Of a stretch of 64,000 nt of DNA, positions 20,080 to 30,695 are shown piece after piece; within the stretch, counting starts at the first letter, position 1; every line of letters begins with the position of its first letter. Both the position numbers and the translations under genes were made by a program. The notes below the pieces were generated by a model that saw only the letters and a program-made list of their open reading frames with translations, ran no database searches and was not told where the DNA came from. The DNA comes from Verrucomicrobiota bacterium (lineage in GTDB: Bacteria > Verrucomicrobiota > Verrucomicrobiia > Opitutales > Opitutaceae), in assembly GCA_016871775.1 (NCBI GenBank), contig VHCI01000001.1:45776-109775 (forward strand), given 5' to 3'.

Positions 20080-20925
20080 TCAGCGGAAGGTCTTGCGCAG
20101 GAAGGCGAGGCCCTTGACCGCGATGTCGTTGCGGCGCGGCTCGATGCGGCGCCAAATCGCGGCGGCGCGGGCGATCACCTTCACGTCGGTCGTGAAAGAC
20201 TCGATCACCACGTCGCCCTGGTAGCGCACCGCCTTCAGGGCCTTCACGATCCCCGGCCAAGCGATGTGGTCGCCGCCCGGGGTGCCACGGTCGCTGCCGC
20301 AGGCGTGGAAGTGGCCGAGCAGCTTGCCGGCCTTTCGGATCGCGGCCGCCTGGTCCTTCTCCTCGATGTTCATGTGGAACGTGTCGAGGTGCAGCTTCAC
20401 GGCGGGTGACTTGACCGCACGGACCAGGCGCAGGCCCTGGTCGCAGGTGTTGAGGAAGTCCGTCTCGAAGCGGTTGAGCGGCTCAATACAGATCGTGACA
20501 CCCTTGGCCTCGGCGTAGGCGGCGAGTTGCTTGAGGTTATTCACCACCAGCGTCCACTCTTGCTTCTGTTGCGCGGGTTCGACGGCGTCGGCCTTGCCGA
20601 CGACGGAATAAACGGGGCCGATCAGCGAGGGGCAGCCGAGGACGACTGCTTGGTCGATCAGTGCCTTGCAGTAGGTCATCGCGGAGGCCTGCTCCTTGGC
20701 GGTGCCGCGGAAGTCACGGCCGGGGCCCATGCAGGCGCAGACACTGCCGATGGCGATCCCGGCCTTGTCCGCCGCCGCGCGGACCTTCGCCGGGTCGATG
20801 TGCGCAGGGTCCTCGATCGGGATCTCAACGGTGTCGAATCCCCAGCGTCGGAACTGGCGGAAAAGAGCGGTGCTCTTGGTGGTGAACGGCGAGGTGAACA
20901 AGAACGAGTTGATACCAAAGCGCAT
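20080..20925 (-). CDS. Sugar phosphate isomerase/epimerase (xylose isomerase-like TIM barrel)
   Basis: MRFGINSFLFTSPF...GVTICIEPLNRFETDFLNTCDQGL...KLHLDTFHMNIEEKD...FHACGSDRGTPG. Confidence 0.88.
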   Translation of the reverse strand: MRFGINSFLFTSPFTTKSTALFRQFRRWGFDTVEIPIEDPAHIDPAKVRAAADKAGIAIGSVCACMGPGRDFRGTAKEQASAMTYCKALIDQAVVLGCPSLIGPVYSVVGKADAVEPAQQKQEWTLVVNNLKQLAAYAEAKGVTICIEPLNRFETDFLNTCDQGLRLVRAVKSPAVKLHLDTFHMNIEEKDQAAAIRKAGKLLGHFHACGSDRGTPGGDHIAWPGIVKALKAVRYQGDVVIESFTTDVKVIARAAAIWRRIEPRRNDIAVKGLAFLRKTFR

Positions 20926-21024
20926 GATGGGAGTTCAGTGATGGGGAACGGTGAACCGCAGGGCGATCTCCGCAGGATGAGCGGGGCGCCGAGCGGAGAG
21001 CAAGCGCGCTCGTGTGCGCGGGAC

Positions 21025-22500
21025 TCAGGCGAGAAGCCCGGTGACGACCTTGGCCGGCTCGACCCCGGTCAGGCGCATCTCGAGCCCCTGGGAGCGGTGG
21101 GTGAAACGCAGGTGGTCAATGCCGAGGCAGTGCAGGAGCGTCGCGTTGAGGTCGTTCAGGTGCACCGGATCGCGGGTGATGTTGTACGAGAAGTCGTCCG
21201 TTTCGCCGTGCACGACGCCGCCCTTGATGCCCCCGCCCGCGAGCCAGACGGTGAAGCAGCGTGGGTGGTGGTCGCGCCCGTAGTTGGTGCGGGTCAGCGT
21301 CCCCTGGCTGTAGACGGTGCGGCCGAATTCGCCCGCCCAGATGACGAGCGTGTCCTGCAGCAGCCCGCGCTGCTTGAGGTCCGCGACCAGGCCGTAGCAG
21401 GCCTGGTCGGTGTCCCGGCACTGGATGCGCAGGTGCTCGGGCAGGGTGCCGTGCTGGTCCCAGCCGCGGTGGTTGATCTGCACGACGCGCACGTCGCGTT
21501 CGGCGAGGCGGCGGGCGAGCAGGCAGCTGGCGGCGAAGGAGCCGGGCTCCTTCACGCCGGGCCCGTAGAGGTCGAGGGTCGCGGGGGACTCGTCGCGGAT
21601 GTCGGTGAGTTCCGGCACGCTGGTCTGCATCCGGAAGGCCATCTCGTATTGGGCGATCCGGGTGAGGGTCTCGGGGTCGCCATAGCGCTCATGGTTGAGC
21701 TGGTTGAACCCGGAGAGGGTGTCGAGCATCGAGCGCCGGGTGGCGGCGTCGACGCCGTTCGGGTTCTCAAGGAACAGGACGGGATCGCCTTGCGCACGGA
21801 GGGCGACGCCGTTGTGGCGCGTGGGCAGGAAGCCGCTGCTCCACATCCGGGTGAAGAGGGCCTGCGCGGCGACCTTGGGTGAGAACTTCGGGGTGAGGAC
21901 GACGAAGGCGGGCAGGTCGTTGTTTTCGCTCCCGAGACCGTAGCTGAGCCAGGCCCCGAGGCTGGCGCGGCCGGGGATCTCGCTGCCGGTCATCAGGAAC
22001 GTGCAGGCGGGATCGTGGTTGATCGCGTTGGTGTGCACGCTGCGCACGATGGCGAGGTCGTCCACCACCTTGGCGGTCCAGGGCAGCAGCTCGCTCACCC
22101 AGGCCCCGCTCTGCCCGTAGCGGGCGAACTTGAAAAGCGAGGGGGCGACGGGGAAGCGGGTCTGCCCGCTGGTCATCGTGGTGATGCGCTGGCCCTGGCG
22201 GATGGAGTCCGGCAATTCCTGGTCAAAGCGCTCCTGCAACCCCGGCTTGTAGTCAAAGGTGTCGAGCTGCGACGGCCCGCCGTTCATATGCAGGTAGATG
22301 ATGCGCTTGGCGCGGGGCGCGAAGTGCGGGAGGCCTGGGAGCGGCGGGTGGACGCGAGCGTCGAGGGGATTGCCGGGCCGGGGCACGGCTCCGAGGCGGC
22401 TGGCGATCTGCGCGAGGGCGAGGCCGCCAAGGGAGAGGCCGGCGCCGGAGAAGAACTGCCGGCGGGTGAGCTGGCGCAGGTAGTCGTGGCAGGGGTTCAT
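21025..22500 (-). CDS. DUF1501 domain protein (sulfatase/alkaline phosphatase-like), Tat-type signal
   Basis: [19 protein letters not shown] signal; [51 protein letters not shown]. Confidence 0.88.
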   Translation of the reverse strand: MNPCHDYLRQLTRRQFFSGAGLSLGGLALAQIASRLGAVPRPGNPLDARVHPPLPGLPHFAPRAKRIIYLHMNGGPSQLDTFDYKPGLQERFDQELPDSIRQGQRITTMTSGQTRFPVAPSLFKFARYGQSGAWVSELLPWTAKVVDDLAIVRSVHTNAINHDPACTFLMTGSEIPGRASLGAWLSYGLGSENNDLPAFVVLTPKFSPKVAAQALFTRMWSSGFLPTRHNGVALRAQGDPVLFLENPNGVDAATRRSMLDTLSGFNQLNHERYGDPETLTRIAQYEMAFRMQTSVPELTDIRDESPATLDLYGPGVKEPGSFAASCLLARRLAERDVRVVQINHRGWDQHGTLPEHLRIQCRDTDQACYGLVADLKQRGLLQDTLVIWAGEFGRTVYSQGTLTRTNYGRDHHPRCFTVWLAGGGIKGGVVHGETDDFSYNITRDPVHLNDLNATLLHCLGIDHLRFTHRSQGLEMRLTGVEPAKVVTGLLA

Positions 22501-22504
22501 CGGC

Positions 22505-25500
22505 TCAGTTCCGGTTGATGACCTCGTCGAGGTTGAGCAGCAGGTTGGCGACCATCGTCCAGGCGGCGAACTCGCCCGGCTCGAGCCCTGCGGCGGGCGT
22601 CGACTCGCCGTTGCGGATCACCTCGCGGGCGGCCTCGGGGTAGCGGGCGAAGTGTTCCCGGTGTCGCGCGAGGTTGCGCGCGAGCAGCGTCGATTCCGCC
22701 GGGGTGGGGAAGCGGGCGGTGGCGTGGCGGAACGCCTCGGCGAGCCGTTCGGCCTCCGGCCGGGCGGGCAGGAGCAGGCGCTCCGCGAAGCCGCGGGCGG
22801 CCTCGAACTGCTGCACGTCGTTCATCAGGGCGAGGGCCTGCAGGGGGGTGTTGGAACGCGGGCGGGCCACGCAGAAGGTCTCGCGGGCGGGCGCGTCGAA
22901 GGTGCTCATCGCCGGCGCGGGCGCGGTGCGCTTCCAGAAGGTGTAGAGGCTGCGCCGGTAGAGCGCGGCACCCTGGTCCTGGACGTAGACCTTGGTGTTG
23001 CTGCCGCCGAAGGCGACCGGCTCCCAGATGTTTACCGGCTGGTAAGGCCGGACCGGGGCCCCGCCGATCTCCGGGCGCAGGAGCCCGCCCAGGGCGAGCG
23101 CCTGGTCGCGCAGCACCTCGGCGTCGAGCCGCAGCCGCGGGCCGCGCCCGAGGAGCCGGTTTTCCGGATCGCCCTCGAGGAGGGCGGGGGCGACCCGCGC
23201 GTCCTGCCGGTAGGTGCGCGAAGTGACCAGCAGGCGCACGAGGGCCTTCACGTCCCAGCCGCCCGCCTGGAATTCCGCCGCCAGCCAGTCGAGCAGCTCG
23301 GGATGCGTCGGCGGCTCGCCCTGCAGGCCGAAGTCCGCGGGCGTGCGCACGAGGCCCGCGCCGAACAGCTGGCCCCAGAAGCGGTTCACGCTGACGCGGG
23401 AGGTGAGGGGATGGCGCGCGTCCACCAGCCAGCGCGCGAGGTCGAGCCGGTCGGGCCTGGTGCCGCGGGCTTGGAGCGGCGGCAGGAAGGAAGGGGTTGC
23501 CGGGGTCACGAGTTCCCCTGGCTGGTCGTACTGGCCCCGCTTCAGCACATGGGCCGGGCGGGGTTCCGCCAACTCCCGGGAAATGGGGGAGAGGGGAAAC
23601 TTCTGCTCGTAGGCGATCTGTTCGGCCATCACGCGGCGCGCGGCGTGGGCCTCTGGCTCCAAGTCGCCGCGGATCGGCCCGTAGATGAAGTCGCGGTGGA
23701 AGCGCGCGATCCGATCCTTCTCCTCGCCTACCTGCTGCGTGCCCGAGAGACCCACGAGAAAGTTGATGTCGTGGCGCAATTGCTGGGTAGAGAAGGCGCG
23801 GGCTCCGGTCCGCAGGCTGTTTACCCAAGCGCCCCGGGACAGCAGGGGGTCCTGCGCCGCGCTCGGGCTGGTGAGGACGGCGCCCGCGCGGTCCCACCAA
23901 GCGGCGCCGCCACGCTGGGATATCCGGATGCCGGTGTACGCCTTGCCCTCGCGCACCTCGGAGTCGCAGGCCGAGAGCTCGAGGCGCGTGTACTGGCCGG
24001 CCGGAGGCAGGGGACCGGCGTGCAGCGCGTCGCGCGCGATCTCCGGTCCGAACGCCTGCGGGTCGCCCCAGATCATCCGGCGCGCGCCCTCCTCGGTAAG
24101 GAACTCGACGCTGACCGCGCGCGGGGGGCGGGCGGGGTCGGGATGCAGGTGGATGTACGCCGTGGCCGCGGTGCGCACCTCAAGATTCACGTCGCCCGCG
24201 CTGAAGAGCACCGGGCGTTCCACATCGCCCTCGAGCCGCAGCGCGCGGCGGCCGCCGGCCACGGGCACCCCGCTGCCCTCCCGCCATTCCCCGGGGAGCG
24301 GCGGTGCGAGCACGGTCGCCGGGCCAGGCAGGTCGGAGTCCTCCGCCCACACCACCTCGTAGGTGACCGCCCCGGTGCTCTGGCGGCCCCGGCCCTGGCT
24401 GCGCGGTCCGGGGCTGCCGTCGGCGCCCTCGTCCGCCAGCGCGGCGGCGCGGACGCTCACGGCCGCCTCCAGCGGTCCGGCCCGCGCGTCGAGCTCCGCG
24501 ATGCGCCGCTGCGTGGCCTCGTCGGGCGCGATGACCACGATGGGCGCGGAGATGCGCACGTTGCCGTCCCAGCAGCGGTCGGCCAGCCCCTTGAAGAAAG
24601 CCCCCAGAGCGTAGTAGTCCTTTTGGGACAGCGGGTCGAACTTGTGGTCGTGGCACGAGGCGCAACTTGCCGTGAGCCCGAGGAACACGGCCGCGGTGGT
24701 GTCCACGCGGTCGGCGGTGTTGCGCGCCTCTGCCTCGGCCTCGATCGATCCCCCCTCGGAGGTGGAGAGATGATTGCGGTTGTAGCCCGAGGCGACCAAT
24801 TGGTCGAGGGTCGGCGCCGGCAGGAGGTCGCCTGCCAGCTGCTCGATCGTGAACCGGTCGAAGGAAAGGTTGCGGTTGAAGGCGGACACCACCCAGTCGC
24901 GGTAGGGCCAGATCGTCCGTGCGTTGTCCAAATGCAGGCCGTGGGTGTCGGCGTAGCGCACCGCATCGAGCCACGGCCGGGCGAAGTTCTCACCGTAACG
25001 CGGCGACTGGAGCAGACGATCGACCACGCGCTCGTACGCGCCCGGGGCGCGATCGGCAACGAAGGCGTCGACCTCCGCCGGGGTGGGGGGGAGGCCGGTG
25101 AGGTCGAGGCTGAGGCGGCGGATGAGGGTCTCGCGCGGCGCCTCGGCCGCGATCGACCAGCCGCGGTGGGCTAGCCGCTGGCCAATGAAGCGGTCGATCG
25201 GGTGTTCTGCGGCGCCGCCGGCGGCAGCGGGAAGGGAGGGGCGGGCGACGGGCAGGAAGGCCCAGTGTGCCTGGTATTGCGCGCCCTCCTGGATCCACCG
25301 GCGCAGCAGCGCGCGCTGCTCGGGCGTGAGGGGCGGCTTGTGGGCCTCGGGTGGGGGCATCACCTCGTCCTCGTGCGGGCTGATGACGCGCTGCCAGAGC
25401 TCGGAGGCTTCCGGGTCTCCGGGTACGATCGCTCGCACGCCGCGGCGCTCCGCGGTCGCGCTGGCGGCATCGTCGAGACGCAGACCAGCCTTCCGATGGG

Positions 25501-25648
25501 CGGCGTCCGGCCCGTGGCAGGCGAGGCAGTTCTGCGCCAGCAGCGGCCGGATTTGCTCGTTGAAGGAAACGGGGGCGTCGGCGGCGGTCGCGGCGCGGGC
25601 AAAGGCGAGCAGGACGGAAACCAGCAGGGCGGGTCTGACGGAGGGCAT
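22505..25648 (-). CDS. PSCyt1-DUF1549-DUF1553 (PSD1) cytochrome-type exported protein, long form
   Basis: [20 protein letters not shown] and [24 protein letters not shown] (two CxxCH); [36 protein letters not shown]; 1047 aa. Confidence 0.88.
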   Translation of the reverse strand: MPSVRPALLVSVLLAFARAATAADAPVSFNEQIRPLLAQNCLACHGPDAAHRKAGLRLDDAASATAERRGVRAIVPGDPEASELWQRVISPHEDEVMPPPEAHKPPLTPEQRALLRRWIQEGAQYQAHWAFLPVARPSLPAAAGGAAEHPIDRFIGQRLAHRGWSIAAEAPRETLIRRLSLDLTGLPPTPAEVDAFVADRAPGAYERVVDRLLQSPRYGENFARPWLDAVRYADTHGLHLDNARTIWPYRDWVVSAFNRNLSFDRFTIEQLAGDLLPAPTLDQLVASGYNRNHLSTSEGGSIEAEAEARNTADRVDTTAAVFLGLTASCASCHDHKFDPLSQKDYYALGAFFKGLADRCWDGNVRISAPIVVIAPDEATQRRIAELDARAGPLEAAVSVRAAALADEGADGSPGPRSQGRGRQSTGAVTYEVVWAEDSDLPGPATVLAPPLPGEWREGSGVPVAGGRRALRLEGDVERPVLFSAGDVNLEVRTAATAYIHLHPDPARPPRAVSVEFLTEEGARRMIWGDPQAFGPEIARDALHAGPLPPAGQYTRLELSACDSEVREGKAYTGIRISQRGGAAWWDRAGAVLTSPSAAQDPLLSRGAWVNSLRTGARAFSTQQLRHDINFLVGLSGTQQVGEEKDRIARFHRDFIYGPIRGDLEPEAHAARRVMAEQIAYEQKFPLSPISRELAEPRPAHVLKRGQYDQPGELVTPATPSFLPPLQARGTRPDRLDLARWLVDARHPLTSRVSVNRFWGQLFGAGLVRTPADFGLQGEPPTHPELLDWLAAEFQAGGWDVKALVRLLVTSRTYRQDARVAPALLEGDPENRLLGRGPRLRLDAEVLRDQALALGGLLRPEIGGAPVRPYQPVNIWEPVAFGGSNTKVYVQDQGAALYRRSLYTFWKRTAPAPAMSTFDAPARETFCVARPRSNTPLQALALMNDVQQFEAARGFAERLLLPARPEAERLAEAFRHATARFPTPAESTLLARNLARHREHFARYPEAAREVIRNGESTPAAGLEPGEFAAWTMVANLLLNLDEVINRN

Positions 25649-25754
25649 TGCGTCTCAGGAAGGTTGCGCGGCGGTGCGCGCCGGGTCAACTGCGCCCTAG
25701 TGGGTTTTAGTTGCCGGCGGCGCGCGGATCCCGAGGCTCGCGGCGTACCCCGTT

Positions 25755-27041
25755 ATGCGCCTCGCCCGCCTCGCCGCCCTCTTTCTCGCTTCGTGGTCTG
25801 CCGCCTTCGCCGCCGACCCGGAGGCCAGCTGGACGGAATTCCGTGGCCCTACTGGCCAAGGTCTGTCCACTGTCGGTGGCCTGCCCGAGCGGTGGAGCGA
25901 GTCGGAAAACGTACGGTGGAAGACGCCTCTGCGCGGCAAGGGCTGGTCCTCGCCGGTCGTCTTGGGCGGCCAAGTCTGGCTGACGACCGCGACCGAAGAC
26001 GGCCGGGAGCTCTCGGTGCTTGCGGTGGACCAGGAGACAGGACGCGTGCTTCACGACCGCAAGCTTTTCTCCGTCGCGGAGCCGCAGTATGCGGACAAGT
26101 TCAACAGCTACGCCTCCCCCACCCCGGCGATCGAGCCGGGCCGGGTGTACGTCACCTTCGGATCACCAGGCACGGCATGCCTCGACCCCACGACCGGGGA
26201 GGTGCTCTGGGAGCGTCGCGATCTGCCCTGCAACCACTGGCGCGGCGCCGGTTCCTCGCCCACTCTTTGGGAGGGCCTGCTGCTGCTGCACTTCGACGGG
26301 GCAGACCAGCAATACGTGGTGGCGCTGGATAAGCGCACCGGGCGCACGGTCTGGCGCACGGACCGATCCATCGATTTCCAGGACCTGACCCCCGAGGGGA
26401 AGCCGATCCGCGAAGGTGACTTCCGCAAGGCCTTCTCCAGCCCGCTGGTGATCCGTCACGAGGGCCAGCCGGTACTGATCAGCGCGGGTTCAAAGGCCAC
26501 CTACGCCTATGACCCCGCGACCGGCCGCGAGCTCTGGCGGGTCGAGGAGCGGCGCCACCACTCGGGCACGGTCCGCCCCGTCGCCGGCCTCGGCCTGGTC
26601 TTCACCGCCACGGGCCTACCGAAAGGCGAACTCTGGGCGGTGCGCCTTGGTGGCTCTGGGGTCGTGACGGATTCCCACGTGGTCTGGAAGTTCGCCAAGA
26701 ACGTGCCCAACCGCCCGTCGCCTGTGCTCGTCGGCGACCTGCTGTATATGGTGCATCAGGACAGCGGCGTGGTGACCTGCCTCGAGGCCGTGTCCGGGCG
26801 GGAGTTGTGGAGCCAGCGTCTGCCGGGGACCGGCAACTACTCTGCGTCGCCGGTGTATGCTGCGGGGCGGCTGTACTTCTTCAACGAGCGCGGGCACGGG
26901 AGTGTGATCGCGGCCGCGCGCGAGTATCGCCTGCTGGCGGAGAGCAAGCTGGAGGAGGGGGCGATGGCGTCGCCGGCGCCTGCAGGCCGGGCGCTGTACG
27001 TGCGCACGCGCGGCCACCTCTACCGCCTTGAGCAGCGTTGA
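25755..27041 (+). CDS. Exported PQQ-binding-like beta-propeller repeat protein
   Basis: Signal peptide then repeated blades (W-T-E-F-R-G-P-T-G-Q-G; VLWERRDLPCNHWRGAGSSPTL; YDPATGRELWRVEE; CLEAVSGRELWSQRLPGTGNYSASPV). Confidence 0.83.
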   Translation: MRLARLAALFLASWSAAFAADPEASWTEFRGPTGQGLSTVGGLPERWSESENVRWKTPLRGKGWSSPVVLGGQVWLTTATEDGRELSVLAVDQETGRVLHDRKLFSVAEPQYADKFNSYASPTPAIEPGRVYVTFGSPGTACLDPTTGEVLWERRDLPCNHWRGAGSSPTLWEGLLLLHFDGADQQYVVALDKRTGRTVWRTDRSIDFQDLTPEGKPIREGDFRKAFSSPLVIRHEGQPVLISAGSKATYAYDPATGRELWRVEERRHHSGTVRPVAGLGLVFTATGLPKGELWAVRLGGSGVVTDSHVVWKFAKNVPNRPSPVLVGDLLYMVHQDSGVVTCLEAVSGRELWSQRLPGTGNYSASPVYAAGRLYFFNERGHGSVIAAAREYRLLAESKLEEGAMASPAPAGRALYVRTRGHLYRLEQR

Positions 27042-27064
27042 TCGGAAGCGGGGCCGCCGGTCGT

Positions 27065-28666
27065 TTACCGCGAGGCGACCACGCGATGGGCGCCCGCCAG
27101 GTCGAACTCAACGGTGTGCGCCACGGTGCCGTCGACCGCGTGGTGCCGTACCTCCAAGCGGGTCGTGCTCCCACCGCCGGGCACCGTCGCGACGGTGAGA
27201 AAGCCGCCCTGAAGCCGGAAGAACTTCTGCACGGCGTCGTCACCCGGTCTCGGCGAGTAGCCGCCGGCGTGGACGTCCGACGAGGGACCGCAGCCGAATT
27301 CGCGGAGGCCGGTGACGGGGTCGACAGAAAAGTACTGCCAGTGGCGGTCGCCATTGGCGACGATCAGATTCCGGTATGCGGCGAGGGCGCGGCGGAGCTG
27401 ATCACCCTCGTGGCGGAAACCGGCGTTGGCATGGTTGTCGTTCTTGGAGCCGCGGTCTGGGCCCACAATCGGCGTCGGCGAGAGCAGCACCTTGAAGGTC
27501 GCGTCGGAGGCGGCGATCGTCCGCAGCAGCCACGCCTTCTGCTCCGCGCCCAAGATGGTCTTGGCGGGGCCGTCGGCATCGGTGTTGGCGCTGCGGTAGC
27601 GTCGGCCCTCGACGATCCACACCTGCAGGTCGCGGCCGTGCCGGAAGGTGCGGTAGGGCAGGGGCGAGATCGGCGTCTGCTCGTTCCAGATGGCGAGGCC
27701 CTCGTCCCACGTGAGCTGGCCGTAGGTCTGGCCGGGCCAGCAGTCGTTGCGTAGGAGGTCGTGATCGTCGTTAGTGAAATAAGCGGCCGTGTGGTTGTGG
27801 AACGTCCGCAGGAACGGCAGCGCGTAGAGGCGGTTCCATTTGAAGCGGGCGAGCGCGGCGGAGGTCGCCCACGGGTCCGGCTTGTCATAATACTCCACAT
27901 CGCCCGTGTGCACGAGGAAGTCCGGCCGCAGTCGGTGCAGCGCGGCGTAAATCCGGTGCCCGTTCGCCGGGTCATCGCGCCGGGGATAGTCGCCGCAGGT
28001 GACGACCGCGAAGCGCACGGTCGCCGGGCTCTTCGCGGCGGGGGCGGTGCGGAAACCGCCCTCAACGGTCGCCCCGGGCTGGCCGGTGGCGTCACGGGAT
28101 TCGACGCGCAACCGGTAGGCGGTGCCGGGACGCAGGCCCGTCAGCGCGACCTGGCGCGTGTGGTCGCGCGCCGCGTCGACGTCGCCCCACGGCGAGGTGA
28201 CGGACGCGCCGCCGTCGGCGGGAGTGAGGATCACGCGGGTGGCGCCGGCCGCGCCGGGCAGGGCGCCGCGCATTGCCGGCAGGGTGAGTCCCGCCGGCAG
28301 CTGCGAGAGGGGGTCAGCCTGCAGGACGGCGCGGCGCAGCGACTCCTGGTCGGCCGCCGCCCCCTTGCGCTTGGCGGCGGCCTGGGCCTTCGCCGCGGCG
28401 GCGCTGGAGCCGGATTCGCGAGCGACCGCGTTGGCCTCCCTCAGCGCCGCGGGATCCTTCCCCGGCAGGGCGGGCGGTTCCCATTCGGCGCCGGCCCAGT
28501 TTGCTTCGGCGGTCGCGGTGAGGCGTGTCCAGATCACGGCTGCGTCCGCCGAGACCTCGCCGACCTTGATTCCGTTGCCCTGCTGAACGGCGGCGGGACA
28601 GGGGGACGCGAGCAAGGCGAACCCGGCCGCGAGGATGCGAAGGGGGCGGAATCGGAAGCAGGGCAT
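27065..28666 (-). CDS. PhoD-like alkaline phosphatase family protein
   Basis: KVGEVSADAAVIWTRLT; VTCGDYPRRDD...RPDFLVHTGDVEYYD; FTNDDHDLLRND; ANGDRHWQYFSVD. ORF trimmed to MPCFRFRPL. Confidence 0.8.
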   Translation of the reverse strand: MPCFRFRPLRILAAGFALLASPCPAAVQQGNGIKVGEVSADAAVIWTRLTATAEANWAGAEWEPPALPGKDPAALREANAVARESGSSAAAAKAQAAAKRKGAAADQESLRRAVLQADPLSQLPAGLTLPAMRGALPGAAGATRVILTPADGGASVTSPWGDVDAARDHTRQVALTGLRPGTAYRLRVESRDATGQPGATVEGGFRTAPAAKSPATVRFAVVTCGDYPRRDDPANGHRIYAALHRLRPDFLVHTGDVEYYDKPDPWATSAALARFKWNRLYALPFLRTFHNHTAAYFTNDDHDLLRNDCWPGQTYGQLTWDEGLAIWNEQTPISPLPYRTFRHGRDLQVWIVEGRRYRSANTDADGPAKTILGAEQKAWLLRTIAASDATFKVLLSPTPIVGPDRGSKNDNHANAGFRHEGDQLRRALAAYRNLIVANGDRHWQYFSVDPVTGLREFGCGPSSDVHAGGYSPRPGDDAVQKFFRLQGGFLTVATVPGGGSTTRLEVRHHAVDGTVAHTVEFDLAGAHRVVASR

Positions 28667-28764
28667 AACGGGAGGATGGGCCGCGGTCCGGCGCGGGTCC
28701 AGCTGACTCGCGCGGTGGCGCGCCAGTGGGTTGCCAAGGCCGGACGGGCTGCTTTGCTCGGGGA

Positions 28765-29259
28765 ATGGAACGAACAGCTGTTCCCCGGAGCCGCCGCGGG
28801 CGCCTCCCCCTCGTCTCCGGGATTGCGGGCCTGGCTGGATCCGCGGGAAATCACGTAGCACAGTCGGGCCGCGCACGGGAGCCGGAACTGCTCGCGGCCA
28901 AGTCGACGTTCGCAATCAAGCTGCGCGGCTGGTCGCGGGCCGAGCAGACCCTGGCCCGCGCGACGGAACCGGACCCCGGTCGCGCCGACCTCTGGCTGAG
29001 CCTCGTTTCGGCGCGCGCCCGCGCTGGCCGGACCACGGAAGCCGCCGCGGCGAAGACTGGCCCGGTCCCGACCTCGGAGCAGATCCGCGTGCTCGGCCTG
29101 CTCGGGCGGATGCTGGAGGTGCGGTCGCTCGTCGCCGAGTTGCCGCGCTGGTCCGCGGATTATCCCCAAGTCCGCACTTTCACGGAGGCCGGAGGGGTCG
29201 AGCAACTTGCGGGGGGCCCGGCTTTCTGGGAAATCGCCCTGTCGGGGGAGGCCCGATGA
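28765..29259 (+). CDS. Small TPR-like protein upstream of the PLP decarboxylase
   Basis: AEQTLARATEPDPGRADLWLSLVSARARAGRTTEAAAA resembles a TPR; stop overlaps the next start (ATGA at 29256-29259). The N-terminal part looks low quality. Confidence 0.45.
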   Translation: MERTAVPRSRRGRLPLVSGIAGLAGSAGNHVAQSGRAREPELLAAKSTFAIKLRGWSRAEQTLARATEPDPGRADLWLSLVSARARAGRTTEAAAAKTGPVPTSEQIRVLGLLGRMLEVRSLVAELPRWSADYPQVRTFTEAGGVEQLAGGPAFWEIALSGEAR

Positions 29260-30695
29260 CGCCCGACGAGTTCCGGCGCCGCGGCCACGAGCTGATTGAG
29301 CGCATCGCCACGTACCGCGAGGGGCTGGCGGTGCGCCCCGTGCGGAGCGCCGCGGCTCCGGGTGATCTTCGCATGCGCCTGCCGGCGGTCGCGCCCACGG
29401 CGCCCGAGCCCTTCGAGGCCATCTGGCGCGATCTCGACGAGCTCATCGTCCCGGGGCTCACCCACTGGCAGCACCCGCGCTTCTGCGGTTACTTTCCGGC
29501 CAACGCCGAGCTCTCGTCGGTGCTGGGCGATCTCGCAAGCAGCGGCTTCGGCGTGATCGGCCTCTCGTGGCAATCCAGCCCGGCGCTGACCGAGCTGGAG
29601 GAGGTGGTGACGGACTGGCTGCGGCAGATGCTAGGTCTGCCCCCGGGCTGGAGCGGCGTCCTGCAGGACACCGCCTCGACCTGTTCCTTGGTGGCCCTGC
29701 TGTGCGCGCGGGAGCGGGCCGGCGGGTTCCCCGCCGAGGGCCCGGGAGGGCAGGGCGGGACCGCACCGTTGGTCGTGTATCACTCCGAGCAGGCGCACAG
29801 CTCCGTGGTGAAGGCCGCGCTGCTCGCCGGATTCGGCCGGGACCAACTCCGCGCGATCCCAGTCGACGCGGACCAGGCCCTGCGGCCGCAGGTGCTCGCG
29901 GCGGAGATGGCGCGGGACCGCGCGGCGGGCCGAATCCCGTGCGCAGTGGTGGCGACCACTGGGACCACCGCAACGACCGCACTTGACCCGCTCGCGGAGA
30001 TCGCGGCCCTCTGCGCACGCGAGGGCGCTTGGCTGCATGTCGACGCCGCGATGGCCGGCGTTGCTATGATCCTGCCCGAATGCCGTTGGATGTGGCGCGG
30101 CGTGGAGGCGGCCGACTCCGTCGTCGTTAACGCGCACAAGTGGCTCGGCGCCGTCTTCGACTGCTCGGTATATCTTGTCCGTGACCCCGCCCTCTTGGTG
30201 CGCGTAATGAGCACAAGTCCGAGCTATTTGCGCTCGGCGGTTGACGGCGAGGTGCGGAACCTGCGCGATTGGGGCATCCCGCTCGGACGCCGGTTCCGGG
30301 CACTCAAGCTCTGGTTCCTCCTGCGGGAGCAGGGCGTCGAGGGCCTGCAGCGCCGCCTCCGCCGGGATCTCGCGCTGGCGCAGGACCTCGTCATCGCGGT
30401 GTCCGCGGCAGGGGACCTCGGCTGGCGGCTGCTGGCCCCGGTGCCCCTCCAGACGGTCTGCGTCCGCCACGAGCCTCCAGGGTTGGAGGGCGGGGACCTA
30501 GACACGCACACGCTCGCGTGGGTGGAGCGGGTGAACTCCTCTGGGGTCGCTTATCTGACCCCCGCGATGCTCGGGGGCCGTTGGATGGCGCGGGTCTCCT
30601 TGGGCGGCCTGAACACCGGCCCGGAGGAAGTGCGCGCGGTCTGGGCGGCGATGCGGGCCGCGGCCGAGGGCGCGGGGCCGGCCGCGCTCAGCTGA
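29256..30695 (+). CDS. Group II PLP-dependent decarboxylase (aromatic-L-amino-acid decarboxylase-like)
   Basis: THWQHPRFCGYFPANAELSSVLGDLASSGFGVIGLSWQSSPALTELE; WLHVDAAMAGVAMILPECR; NAHKWLGAVFDCSVYLV (PLP lysine). Confidence 0.9.
   Translation: MTPDEFRRRGHELIERIATYREGLAVRPVRSAAAPGDLRMRLPAVAPTAPEPFEAIWRDLDELIVPGLTHWQHPRFCGYFPANAELSSVLGDLASSGFGVIGLSWQSSPALTELEEVVTDWLRQMLGLPPGWSGVLQDTASTCSLVALLCARERAGGFPAEGPGGQGGTAPLVVYHSEQAHSSVVKAALLAGFGRDQLRAIPVDADQALRPQVLAAEMARDRAAGRIPCAVVATTGTTATTALDPLAEIAALCAREGAWLHVDAAMAGVAMILPECRWMWRGVEAADSVVVNAHKWLGAVFDCSVYLVRDPALLVRVMSTSPSYLRSAVDGEVRNLRDWGIPLGRRFRALKLWFLLREQGVEGLQRRLRRDLALAQDLVIAVSAAGDLGWRLLAPVPLQTVCVRHEPPGLEGGDLDTHTLAWVERVNSSGVAYLTPAMLGGRWMARVSLGGLNTGPEEVRAVWAAMRAAAEGAGPAALS

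Noticed and set aside
22652-25174. 840-aa plus-strand ORF
   Set aside because: Antisense shadow of the PSD1 gene; composition (R/G/A/V-rich, no motifs) is typical of a shadow frame.
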